Shown here piece after piece: positions 27,754-35,361 of a DNA stretch of 64,000 bases. The notes under the pieces were generated by a model. The model was not told where the DNA came from. It did not search any database and saw only the letters and a list, made by a program, of their open reading frames with translations. A program made the position numbers and the translations under genes. The stretch is from Arcicella rosea (lineage in GTDB: Bacteria; Bacteroidota; Bacteroidia; Cytophagales; Spirosomataceae). Numbering within the stretch: the first letter of the stretch is position 1; every line of letters begins with the position of its first letter. The DNA lies in NCBI RefSeq assembly GCF_014204325.1, contig NZ_JACHKT010000010.1:1-64000 (forward strand). Direction: 5' to 3'.

Positions 27754-28338
27754 ATGATTACCAGCATAGAACAACTCGATTTAACCAAACAATATACTTA
27801 TGCCGATTATTTAAAATGGCAAATAGTTGAACGTTTGGAATTGATAAAAGGATATATTCGTCAAATGTCTGCTCCTTCAAGAGAGCATCAAGCTATCTCT
27901 CGAAATTTGGGTAGGCAAATTGACGCATACTTTTATGCTCGTAAATGTGAATGGTACTCTGCTCCTTTTGATGTACGGATTCCACGGTTTGATAAAAAAA
28001 TTGAAAAGGAAGTCATCACAGTGGTTCAGCCAGATATTTGTGTGATTTGTGATGAATTGAAATTGGATAAAAGAGGCTGTATTGGTGCTCCAGACTTAAT
28101 TGTTGAAATTTTATCGCCCGGCAATAGTAAAAAAGAAATGCGAGAAAAATTTGAAGTCTATGAGGAAGCTGGTGTAAAAGAGTACTGGATTGTAAACACG
28201 CTTGATAAAAACGTGTTGATTTACACACTCAATGAAGCAGGCAAATACATCGGTCAGCGTCCTTATGTAGAAGATGAAATCATGAACTCATTTACATTCC
28301 CTGAATTAAGTATCGACTTAAACAAAGTATTCATTTGA
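27754..28338 (+). CDS. Uma2-family (DUF820) putative endonuclease
   Basis: A 194-residue protein of the Uma2 family, which has a PD-(D/E)XK nuclease fold. Family landmarks are visible: QPDICVI (Asp94), APDLIVEILSP (Asp114, Glu118) followed by a Lys-rich helix (NSKKEMREKFEVYEEAG), and VKEYWIVN. Many family members are numerous stand-alone genes of unknown role. Here it overlaps the next gene by 4 bp (TTGA), so the two are translationally coupled and very likely work together. A DNA-cleaving partner for the ATPase/TOPRIM pair is a reasonable but untested inference. Confidence 0.85.
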   Translation: MITSIEQLDLTKQYTYADYLKWQIVERLELIKGYIRQMSAPSREHQAISRNLGRQIDAYFYARKCEWYSAPFDVRIPRFDKKIEKEVITVVQPDICVICDELKLDKRGCIGAPDLIVEILSPGNSKKEMREKFEVYEEAGVKEYWIVNTLDKNVLIYTLNEAGKYIGQRPYVEDEIMNSFTFPELSIDLNKVFI

Positions 28339-29339
28339 AAATCAAGAAATTACATATCAAAAATTTTAAATCTATTGCAGATTTAGAAATCATTGAACCA
28401 AATCCATTTACGGTCTTTGTTGGGCCAAATGGGTCTGGGAAAAGTAATATTTTTGAGGCTTTGGAGTTTCTGAATTTATGTGTAAAAAGACTGAGAAGAA
28501 ATATTGATGGCTTATTTGGAGGGGAAAATAGTTTTGTACATCACAAAGCAACAGGAGATACCAACATTTTCATTGATGGTGATAATCATGAGTCTATCCA
28601 CACAGTTAGAATGAGAAGTGATAAAGACCATTATTATGACTATATTATTCTAACAAATCGATTGACAGATAATGAAGACCAAATAATGGATATAGCAAAA
28701 TCAAGTTTTTATCCTCAATTATCTGATAATTTTTCTCGTTTTTTTATAAATTCTCCTAAAGGGAATAAGCTTAACTTTCAGGATGGAAATCGATTAAATT
28801 TGGTTACAAATAATCTTGAAAAGGTTCTAAAAAGAATTTTAAACGAAGAAGGTAAAAAAGAGGAAATACTTGATTGGTTGCGATTGTTTATTCCTGAGTT
28901 TGATGATGTGTTTATAGAATCTTCTGAATTGAGTGGAACTGATACTATAGTAATCAAGGAAAAATATTCTGACAAATATTTTACTAAAGAACTTATCTCA
29001 GACGGAACATACAATATTCTCGCTCTTTTAACTGCCGTTTTTCAGTCTGATGAACCGCAATTTTTGTGTATTGAAGAACCTGAAAATGGGCTTACTCCTG
29101 ATGTCATTAAAGAGATGGTTACTTTTTTCAGAAATGCTTGTGAAGAAAAAGGGCATTATATATGGCTAAATACACATTCGCAATCATTAGTATCTCAGCT
29201 TACTCCTGATGAAATAATCACTGTAAATAAAATCAAGGGTGAAACAAAAATAAAGCAGTTCAAAGGAGAAGATTTTCATGGATTAAGTATGGATGAAGCA
29301 TGGCTAACTAATACCCTTGGAGGTGGGTTGCCATGGTAA
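28335..29339 (+). CDS. AAA/ABC-type ATPase (RecF/AAA15-like)
   Basis: A cytosolic ATPase of the SMC/RecF/OLD class, 334 residues. Walker A GPNGSGKS lies at 30-37, a degenerate ABC signature ISDGT at 221-225, Walker B with catalytic acid in CIEEPENGL (Glu247/Glu248), and the switch His281 in NTHSQSLVS. The central region (about 60-200) has no long coiled coil. It starts at a TTG that overlaps the Uma2 stop codon and ends overlapping the next start by 7 bp. ATPases of this kind paired with small TOPRIM-like proteins occur in phage-defence modules such as AbiL, RloA/RloB and OLD/Gabija-type systems (from memory). Function here is inferred. Confidence 0.88.
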   Translation: MKIKKLHIKNFKSIADLEIIEPNPFTVFVGPNGSGKSNIFEALEFLNLCVKRLRRNIDGLFGGENSFVHHKATGDTNIFIDGDNHESIHTVRMRSDKDHYYDYIILTNRLTDNEDQIMDIAKSSFYPQLSDNFSRFFINSPKGNKLNFQDGNRLNLVTNNLEKVLKRILNEEGKKEEILDWLRLFIPEFDDVFIESSELSGTDTIVIKEKYSDKYFTKELISDGTYNILALLTAVFQSDEPQFLCIEEPENGLTPDVIKEMVTFFRNACEEKGHYIWLNTHSQSLVSQLTPDEIITVNKIKGETKIKQFKGEDFHGLSMDEAWLTNTLGGGLPW

Positions 29340-29917
29340 ATATTGGTTTTATTTGTGAAGGTTATACTGAGCTTTTTATTTTAGAATCTCAAGCTTTTAA
29401 GAATATTCTAAATCAACTCCAACTTAATTCTGTTGGAATAATTAATGTTGAAGGAAATGGTAATTTATTACCCCATAATCTTAAAAGTCATAGAGAAAAT
29501 CTTTTCACCAAAGGGGCTTCAGTTATTTTTATTTTTACAGACCTTGATCAAGACCAATGTATTACCAAAACCCGATTGAGGATTACAGAATCTGAAAATC
29601 AAATTATTATCGTTGCTGTTAAGCAGATTGAGTCTTGGTTTCTATCAGACTATACTTCAATGAATACGATTTTTCAAGGTGATTACGCTTTTGAATTTCC
29701 CGAAAACGAAGATGTCCCATTTGAAACTATTCGAACCAAATATTTTGAAAAGTTTAGAAGAGGACTTGTAGGCAGAAATGAAAAGAAAAGATTAGCTCAA
29801 AAAATGCTTAACTCAGGTTTCTCAATTCAAAATGCAGCAAATCATCCTAATTGCCCGAGTGCCAATTATTTTTTAACAAAATTAAAGCAATGTGCCTCGA
29901 CTGAAACTGTCGAGTAA
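29333..29917 (+). CDS. TOPRIM-like protein, DUF4276/RloB-type partner of the ATPase
   Basis: 194 residues. The N-terminal strand and acidic motif FICEGYTE (Glu9, Glu13), then FIFTDLDQD (Asp70, Asp72, Asp74) and IESWFLSD (Glu100, Asp106) follow the TOPRIM layout of a Glu plus a DxD. They resemble DUF4276/RloB proteins, where ExW...D is characteristic. This fold in OLD-type systems cleaves nucleic acid with two metals. The ATG overlaps the ATPase stop. The stop lies only 10 bp before the transketolase C-half start, so the last module gene and tkt are now on one message. Enzyme activity is inferred from fold only. Confidence 0.75.
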   Translation: MVNIGFICEGYTELFILESQAFKNILNQLQLNSVGIINVEGNGNLLPHNLKSHRENLFTKGASVIFIFTDLDQDQCITKTRLRITESENQIIIVAVKQIESWFLSDYTSMNTIFQGDYAFEFPENEDVPFETIRTKYFEKFRRGLVGRNEKKRLAQKMLNSGFSIQNAANHPNCPSANYFLTKLKQCASTETVE

Positions 29918-29927
29918 AAATAGAAAA

Positions 29928-30887
29928 ATGAAAAAATATACTTTCACAGAAAAAAAAGATACTCGTTCTGGCTTCGGTGCTGGAATGCAAGTGTTGGGAC
30001 AAACCAACCCAAATGTTGTAGCTCTTTGTGCTGACCTTATCGGCTCATTGAAATTGGATGCTTTTATCAAAGAAAATCCAGAACGTTTTTTCCAAACGGG
30101 TATTGCTGAAGCAAATATGATTTGTATCGCTGCTGGTTTGACAATCGGTGGAAAAATTCCTTTTGCTACTACTTTTGCTAACTTCGGTACTGGACGTGTC
30201 TATGACCAAATCCGTCAGTCAGTAGCGTATTCAAACAAAAATGTTAAAATCGCTTGTTCACATGCTGGTTTAACGTTGGGTGAAGATGGTGCTACTCACC
30301 AAATCTTAGAAGATTTAGGAATGATGAAAATGCTTCCAGGCATGACGGTCATCAACCCTTGTGACTATAACCAAACAAAAGCTGCTACTATCGCTGTAGC
30401 TGAACACGAAGGTCCAGTTTATTTACGTTTCGGTCGTCCAGTTGTGCCAATTTTCACCGCTCCAGATCAAGAATTTATCATTGGTAAAGCTTGGATGGTG
30501 AACGAAGGTGCAGACGTAAGTATCTTCGCAACAGGACATTTGGTTTGGGAAGCTATTTTAGCAGGTGAAATTTTGGCTGAAAAAGGTATCGACGCTGAAA
30601 TTATCAATATCCACACGATTAAACCTTTAGACGAAGAAGCTGTCTTAGCTTCAGTTCGCAAAACTGGTTGTGCAGTTTCTGCCGAAGAACACCAAATTGC
30701 TGGTGGTTTAGGAGATTCTATCGCACAAGTATTAATTAAAAATCATCTTGCTCCATTAGAATACGTTGGCGTTGAAGATTCATTCGGTGAATCTGGTACT
30801 CCTGCTCAATTAATGGAAAAATATGGTTTGAATGCAGCAGCAATCGTTGAGAAAGCTTTGAAAGCGATAGCTCGTAAACAAGCGTAA
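29928..30887 (+). CDS. transketolase, C-terminal half
   Basis: Second transketolase gene, giving the pyrimidine-binding and C-terminal domains. From the ATG at 29928 it is 319 residues beginning MKKYTFTEKKDTRSGFG. FFQTGIAEANMICIAAGL contains the catalytic Glu that activates TPP, and SHAGLTLGEDGATHQ, LRFGRP and the EEHQIAGGLGDS stretch are all normal. The open frame extends 12 codons upstream into the TOPRIM gene, but that is unlikely to be used. It ends at a long hairpin terminator (30911). The intact N-half lies 2.5 kb upstream, so the enzyme should still assemble. Confidence 0.94.
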   Translation: MKKYTFTEKKDTRSGFGAGMQVLGQTNPNVVALCADLIGSLKLDAFIKENPERFFQTGIAEANMICIAAGLTIGGKIPFATTFANFGTGRVYDQIRQSVAYSNKNVKIACSHAGLTLGEDGATHQILEDLGMMKMLPGMTVINPCDYNQTKAATIAVAEHEGPVYLRFGRPVVPIFTAPDQEFIIGKAWMVNEGADVSIFATGHLVWEAILAGEILAEKGIDAEIINIHTIKPLDEEAVLASVRKTGCAVSAEEHQIAGGLGDSIAQVLIKNHLAPLEYVGVEDSFGESGTPAQLMEKYGLNAAAIVEKALKAIARKQA

Positions 30888-30910
30888 TTTTTACAATTTA
30901 TCATTTTATC

Positions 30911-30990
30911 AGGCAAAAGGCGAACAAGTATCAGTAATTAGAGTAAATAAACACTCTGATTGCTATTCTTTTCGGCTTTTGCCTTTTTTA
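30911..30990 (+). terminator. long terminator of the transketolase operon
   Basis: Outer arms AGGCAAAAGGCGAA (30911-30924) and its near complement (30971-30984, one mismatch) are followed by T6. The inside also folds (AGTAATTAGAGT against ACTCTGATTGCT with G-U pairs), so the whole 75 nt can form one extended hairpin. Confidence 0.75.
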
Positions 30991-31043
30991 TTTTGTGACT
31001 TGTGCCTATTTTGCATTTAGCATTCTAAGCCAAATGCCCAACA

Positions 31044-31589
31044 ATGACAGATAAAGAATTATTAGAAAAATTTGCTAACCCTGAAAGTAGTAACTATGCT
31101 TTCAATTTACTGGTACGCCAATATCAGCAGAAAGTATATTGGCATATCCGTAAAATGGTAATCGACCATGACGATGCCAATGACCTTACCCAAGATACTT
31201 TTATCAAAGCATGGAAAGGTCTTGAAAATTTCAAAGGTGATTCACAATTATTTACTTGGTTATATAGAATTGCAACAAATGAGTGTTTGAATCATCTTAG
31301 CAAGAAAAAAAGACGCTTCTTTTTACCTATTAATGATATAACCGAAGAATTATCCAATAAACTAGAAGACAGCGATTTGATTTCTGGAGATGAAATACAA
31401 TTGAAACTTCAGAAAGCTTTGTTAACCTTGCCCGACAAACAACGTTTGGTGTTCAATATGAAATATTATGATGAGTTGAAATATGAAGAGATTGCCGAAA
31501 TTACGGGAACTTCAGTTGGTGCATTAAAGGCATCATATCATTTAGCCGTCAAAAAAGTAGAAGAGCATCTTAAAAATTCGATACCATAG
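31044..31589 (+). CDS. ECF-type RNA polymerase sigma factor
   Basis: A 181-residue sigma-70 family protein with only regions 2 and 4: region 2 contains DHDDANDLTQDTFIKAWKGL and FTWLYRIATNECLNHL. Region 4 has LPDKQRLVFNMKYYDELKYEEIAEITGTSVGALKASYHLAVKKV. It lies upstream of a small single-membrane-span protein and a Spy-like periplasmic protein in the same direction, the typical layout of an envelope-stress sigma operon in this phylum. Target genes are unknown. Confidence 0.95.
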   Translation: MTDKELLEKFANPESSNYAFNLLVRQYQQKVYWHIRKMVIDHDDANDLTQDTFIKAWKGLENFKGDSQLFTWLYRIATNECLNHLSKKKRRFFLPINDITEELSNKLEDSDLISGDEIQLKLQKALLTLPDKQRLVFNMKYYDELKYEEIAEITGTSVGALKASYHLAVKKVEEHLKNSIP

Positions 31590-31675
31590 CTAAATGATTT
31601 TAATATTTAAAAAAAATAAAATCATTTTAAACCATTACAGACCAAGACAGTCAAAGTAGCATAATCATTAAAACA

Positions 31676-32134
31676 ATGGAAAATAATAAGTTTGATTTAG
31701 AAAAACTACCACGTGAGAATATTTTCAAAGTACCTGAGAATTACTTTGAAGAACTTCCGATGCTCATACAGTCGCAAACTTCTGCCAAACCTAAAACCAT
31801 TCCCTTAGTTACTTGGTCGATGAAAAGAACTTGGGCAAGTGTAGCCGCTTGTGCTGCTATTGCAATTTTGGGATACTTTACTTGGATGCCTAAGCAAGAT
31901 GCGTTAGGTAATGAAGCTCTTTCTGAAGTACAAAATCAAGAAATCATTAATTATCTAATTCAACAAAACATTAACCAAACCGACCTTGCAGAGCAATTTG
32001 AAAGCGTTCAAACGAATAACAAAGTTGAGGTTGAAGAAACTAGTAATGATTCGGAATTATTAGATAATTTAAAAATAAATAGACAAGATATTTTACAAAG
32101 TATCGATTTAGATGATTTAGAAGAGAATATTTGA
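31676..32134 (+). CDS. single-span membrane protein, probable anti-sigma factor
   Basis: 152 residues with a cytoplasmic N terminus containing IFKVPENYFEELP, a motif often seen in proteins encoded after ECF sigma genes in Bacteroidota. A single membrane span follows (about 60-70, ASVAACAAIAILGYFTW), then an acidic periplasmic tail ending DLDDLEENI. It lies 86 bp after the sigma gene. No zinc-finger anti-sigma motif is present, so the assignment rests on position and topology. Together with the Spy-like gene it would hold or release the sigma factor in response to envelope change. Confidence 0.65.
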   Translation: MENNKFDLEKLPRENIFKVPENYFEELPMLIQSQTSAKPKTIPLVTWSMKRTWASVAACAAIAILGYFTWMPKQDALGNEALSEVQNQEIINYLIQQNINQTDLAEQFESVQTNNKVEVEETSNDSELLDNLKINRQDILQSIDLDDLEENI

Positions 32135-32214
32135 ATCAAAAAGTGAAAATTCTTTATCTAAGTAAGAATTAACCAAATAAATATCGTTTTTGTAACGACT
32201 TAATAAAACAAAAT

Positions 32215-32691
32215 ATGAAAAAGTCAGTCATTATTATCAGCTTAATTTTCTTTGTCTTCTCAATTAATGTGAAAGCACAAGACGAGCCATTAAAGGGCAA
32301 AGAAAAAATAAAAGCCGCTAAAGTTGGGTTAATCACTAATCGCTTAAATCTAACAGAAGACCAAGCTAAAGGCTTTTGGGTAGTTTATAACGATTTTGAT
32401 ACCAAACGCTGGGAAATCAGAAAAAGTATCAGACAAATTACCGCAGAAAGTAGAAATACCACTAGCTCTGAGGATAAAATTTTATCTGATTTAAAAGAAA
32501 TTTTAAACCTAAAACAAAAAGATGTTGACTTAGAAAAAGAATATATGTCAAAATTCCTGAAAGTTATCAATGTTCGTCAGGTTTCTGAATTGTATAAAAC
32601 GGAACAGCTTTTTAATGCTATGCTCTTTAATAGACTTAACAAAAAGGATGGCAAAGGCAAAGATGAAAAGATGAGAATGGAAAGACCATAA
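32215..32691 (+). CDS. Spy/CpxP-like periplasmic protein
   Basis: 158 residues: a signal peptide (cut after VKAQ, about residue 21) and an all-helical mature part with the LTEDQAKGFWVVYNDFD motif (an LTxxQ type) near 40. Basic and methionine-bearing C-terminal residues (KGKDEKMRMERP) complete it. The pattern fits the periplasmic Spy/CpxP/heavy-metal-sensor superfamily that senses unfolded proteins or metals. It follows the sigma and anti-sigma genes and probably acts as sensor or effector of that circuit. Terminator at 32697. Confidence 0.7.
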   Translation: MKKSVIIISLIFFVFSINVKAQDEPLKGKEKIKAAKVGLITNRLNLTEDQAKGFWVVYNDFDTKRWEIRKSIRQITAESRNTTSSEDKILSDLKEILNLKQKDVDLEKEYMSKFLKVINVRQVSELYKTEQLFNAMLFNRLNKKDGKGKDEKMRMERP

Positions 32692-32696
32692 TTTAA

Positions 32697-32734
32697 AATC
32701 CCTCAATTTGATAAACAATTTGAGGGATTTTTTA
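32697..32734. terminator. terminator between convergent sigma operon and deoR
   Basis: Stem of 15 bp with one mismatch (AAATCCCTCAATTTG and CAATTTGAGGGATTT), loop ATAAA, then T run on +. It lies between the + stop at 32691 and the - stop at 32754 and may serve both. Confidence 0.8.
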
Positions 32735-32753
32735 TACAACCCAATTCAAAATC

Positions 32754-33503
32754 CTACTGAATTTCTGTACCAAATCGTTTATAATCAACCAATTGCTCTT
32801 CAGTAATCACATCATCAGTAATCATCACATCAATATCAGTGTAAGGACATACTACAAAACTATCAGCAGTATTTAGTTTTTCAGCAGTAATTAAAGCAAT
32901 TACTTTTGCAGAAACTTCTACCATTTTTTTCTTCACAACGCACTCTCCCCAATCTGGAATCGTCACACCAATTTCTGGATGAATTCCACAAACACCTATC
33001 AATAAAACATCGGCTCTAATTTTTGTCAGCAAATCTATTACTTCGGTTCCATAAGTATTTTGTGCATCTTTGAACACTTTTCCACCTAACATAAACAATT
33101 CAATATTAGGATGTTCGCATAGAATTTGAGCAATGGCAATACTTGTAGTAAACACGGTAGCTTTTAAGTTTGGCGACATCATTTTGGCTACTTCCATATT
33201 TGTAGAGCCATTATCAAGTATTATTACTTGACCATCTTCAAAAAAACTTTGTGCTTTTTTAGCCAAAATTAATTTTTCTTCATGTGCGATATGAATCCTT
33301 TCTTTAAGCTTGTATGGACTAGCAGCTTTGGGAACAGCCCCGCCATGTACTTTTTTTAGCAAACCATCTTCGGCTAATTCATTCAAATCCCGACGAATGG
33401 TATCATCAGAAACATTCAGTATTTCTGCTAATTGAACAGAGGAAACTCTTTGGTTGGTTTCCAACATTTTCAAGATAATTTGTAATCTTTCTTCCCTGAG
33501 CAT
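32754..33503 (-). CDS. DeoR-family transcription repressor
   Basis: The 249-residue protein has the canonical DeoR N-terminal helix-turn-helix (VSSVQLAEILNVSDDTIRRD, then LAEDGLLKKVHGGAVP). Its C-terminal sugar-phosphate sensor domain (ILDNGSTNMEVAK, GVCGIHPEIGVTIPD) is the DeoRC fold that binds phosphorylated sugars. It is divergent from the nucleotidase operon. CGG repeats with a 10-bp period occur twice in the 119-bp intergenic region, one block between its own promoter and start. Autorepression and repression of the neighbouring operon are therefore likely. The inducer is probably a pentose or deoxypentose phosphate, an inference from the neighbour. Confidence 0.93.
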   Translation of the reverse strand: MLREERLQIILKMLETNQRVSSVQLAEILNVSDDTIRRDLNELAEDGLLKKVHGGAVPKAASPYKLKERIHIAHEEKLILAKKAQSFFEDGQVIILDNGSTNMEVAKMMSPNLKATVFTTSIAIAQILCEHPNIELFMLGGKVFKDAQNTYGTEVIDLLTKIRADVLLIGVCGIHPEIGVTIPDWGECVVKKKMVEVSAKVIALITAEKLNTADSFVVCPYTDIDVMITDDVITEEQLVDYKRFGTEIQ

Positions 33504-33507
33504 ATTT

Positions 33508-33531
33508 GCGGTTTAATTCGGTTTATTTCGG
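33508..33531. promoter_or_regulatory. operator block 1: three CGG at 10-bp period
   Basis: CGG then TTTAATT, CGG, TTTATTT, CGG: three CGG triplets spaced one helical turn apart. It lies between the predicted deoR promoter (33541-33548 on -) and the deoR start codon, so bound repressor would block deoR. Confidence 0.6.
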
Positions 33532-33540
33532 AATATAACA

Positions 33541-33548
33541 CAAATTTA
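33541..33548 (-). promoter_or_regulatory. deoR promoter octamer
   Basis: On the - strand TAAATTTG matches TAnnTTTG, 38 bp upstream of the deoR start codon. Confidence 0.5.
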
Positions 33549-33559
33549 ATAAATTTTAT

Positions 33560-33591
33560 TTTGATTTATTCGGTTTATTGCGGTAAGTTTG
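33560..33591 (+). promoter_or_regulatory. promoter of the nucleotidase operon overlapping operator block 2
   Basis: TTTG at 33560-33563, then 20 nt, then TAAGTTTG at 33584-33591: a full match to the Bacteroidota promoter. The spacer (33565-33583) is exactly a second copy of the TTTATTCGGTTTATTGCGG operator, so repressor and RNA polymerase would compete. A further half-site in inverse orientation lies at 33605-33613. Confidence 0.7.
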
Positions 33592-33622
33592 TCAAAAATA
33601 ATTAAAAACCGCAGAAAAACGT

Positions 33623-34144
33623 ATGAGAATCTTAATCGATATGGATGATGTCTTGGCAGACACAAGTTTGAAAATATTAAATGAAACCAATAAAAGACTT
33701 GGTACAAACTTTACTCGTGAGCAACTAAATACTAGTCCAGAAATTTACAAAGAATATTATGAAAAGTATTCAACCGTTAGAGGAATGCTTTGGGAAAAAG
33801 GTTTTTTTGCAGATATTCCTTTGATTCAAGATGCTCAAGAAGTAGTTCAAAAACTTCATGCAAAACATGAAATTTTTATTGTTTCTGCGGCAACTGAATT
33901 TCCATTATCTATGGATGAAAAATTAGAATGGCTTGATAAATACTTCCCATATATTGGTTGGTCGCACACCGTTTTTTGTGGACATAAATGGATGATTAAA
34001 GCAGATTATATCATTGATGACCACGAAAAAAACCTTATCAACTTTGAAGGCAAAGGCTTATTATTTAATGCTACTCATAATCAACACGTAAAAGAATTTA
34101 CAAGAGTACATTCTTGGAAAGAAATTGAAACGATATTATTGTAA
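33623..34144 (+). CDS. 5'(3')-deoxyribonucleotidase family phosphatase
   Basis: The 173-residue HAD-superfamily enzyme resembles mitochondrial/bacterial 5'(3')-deoxyribonucleotidases, which dephosphorylate dUMP, dTMP and similar. MRILIDMDDVLADT holds the nucleophile Asp6 and acid/base Asp8. Motif II lies in FIVSAATEF, and YIIDDHEKNL gives the metal-binding acidic pair; Lys lies in HKWMIKADY. It is the first gene of the DeoR-controlled operon, 62 bp before the transporter. It probably makes nucleosides from deoxynucleotides or acts on a related sugar phosphate. Confidence 0.85.
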   Translation: MRILIDMDDVLADTSLKILNETNKRLGTNFTREQLNTSPEIYKEYYEKYSTVRGMLWEKGFFADIPLIQDAQEVVQKLHAKHEIFIVSAATEFPLSMDEKLEWLDKYFPYIGWSHTVFCGHKWMIKADYIIDDHEKNLINFEGKGLLFNATHNQHVKEFTRVHSWKEIETILL

Positions 34145-34206
34145 GTGCTCAATCAGTTTCTAGCTCAAAAGTTCATTAAATTCGATTTCAATAATCGTAA
34201 ACTATT

Positions 34207-35361
34207 TTGGAAACTACTATTATTCAAACAAATATTGGAAAAAATGCACGCATTGCTACCAATGCTTTATTCTTTTTATGTGGAATTAGTTTTGCCTCGT
34301 GGGCTTCAAGAATTCCAGATATGAAAGAATTACTGCAACTAAGTGACGCTGCCTTGGGAACTGTTTTATTCGCCATGCCAATTGGTAGTTTAACGGCTCT
34401 TCCCATTGCTGGAGTAATTATTCACAAATTTGGCAGTAAAAGAATTACTTTTCTAGCCGTATTAGTGTATTTTATTGCCTTGCCTTTATTAGGGCTTTCG
34501 ACTAGTCCAGTTACTTTAGCCATTTCCTTATTCATTTTTGGGTTCGGAAGTGATTTATTGAATATAGCGATGAACGTTCAAGCAGTTGGTGTAGAAAAAA
34601 TCCAAAAGCGTTCTATCATGTCTTCTTTTCATGCAGTATTTAGCATTGGGTTTATGCTTGGGGCAGCCTTAGGTGGTGTTATTGCTAAACAAGGTATTTC
34701 TACTTTTCATCATTTAGTGGCGATTGGTAGCATAGATTTACTGATTGGCATTGCTTCTTTTTCATACTTATTACAACACGACCATAAGTCGGATGAGAAC
34801 CAACCTCTTTTTGCTATTCCTGATAAATCATTGATTATTCTGGGTGTAATTTGTTTTTGTGGAATGCTTTGCGAAGGTGCAATGGCAGATTGGAGTGTAC
34901 TTTATTACAAGCAAATCATGGATAATCCTAACGGTTTCGCTACAGCAGGGTTCACGGCTTTTTCTGTTTTGATGGTAGTAGGTAGAATTTTTGGCGATAG
35001 AATTTTACAAAATTTTGGGCTAAGAAAAACGCTTTTAATCAACTGTTTATTAGTTTTTGTGGGAATGACTATTGCCATTTTAATCGGCAATCCTGTAGCA
35101 GTTGTGATTGGTTTTGGGATTACTGGTTTAGGACTTTCAACCATTGTTCCACTTATTTATAGCGAAGCAGGGCATTCAAAAACAATGGCTGCTGGGGTGG
35201 CATTGGCAGCAATTTCAACCTTAGGAATTGCAGGTTTTTTGATTGGCCCAGTCATGATAGGCTATCTTTCTGAATTCCTTTCATTGAAAATAGCACTTTC
35301 TTCCTTGATTTTTTTAGGCTTATTAGGAGCCTTTTTAACGACAAAAATTTCAAATCAATAA
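34207..35361 (+). CDS. MFS transporter, YbjJ-like
   Basis: A 384-residue, twelve-span major facilitator protein. Its FASWASRIPDMKELL N-terminal signature, together with FGFGSDLLNIAMNVQA and SSFHAVFSIGFMLGAALGG, are hallmarks of the YbjJ/fucose-permease-like branch. The start is a TTG at 34207; no ATG gives the complete first span. The substrate is unknown, but operon context with a nucleotidase under DeoR control suggests a nucleoside, sugar or ribosyl compound. Its stop codon abuts the NUDIX start with no gap. Confidence 0.85.
   Translation: METTIIQTNIGKNARIATNALFFLCGISFASWASRIPDMKELLQLSDAALGTVLFAMPIGSLTALPIAGVIIHKFGSKRITFLAVLVYFIALPLLGLSTSPVTLAISLFIFGFGSDLLNIAMNVQAVGVEKIQKRSIMSSFHAVFSIGFMLGAALGGVIAKQGISTFHHLVAIGSIDLLIGIASFSYLLQHDHKSDENQPLFAIPDKSLIILGVICFCGMLCEGAMADWSVLYYKQIMDNPNGFATAGFTAFSVLMVVGRIFGDRILQNFGLRKTLLINCLLVFVGMTIAILIGNPVAVVIGFGITGLGLSTIVPLIYSEAGHSKTMAAGVALAAISTLGIAGFLIGPVMIGYLSEFLSLKIALSSLIFLGLLGAFLTTKISNQ

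Noticed and set aside
27754-29917. Transposon or integron carrying the ATPase module
   Set aside because: No transposase, integrase or clear target-site duplication could be found; the mode of acquisition remains open.
29892-29927. Upstream start of the transketolase C-half
   Set aside because: The extra 12 residues overlap the TOPRIM gene end and are not part of the usual N terminus MKKYTFTEKKDTRSG.
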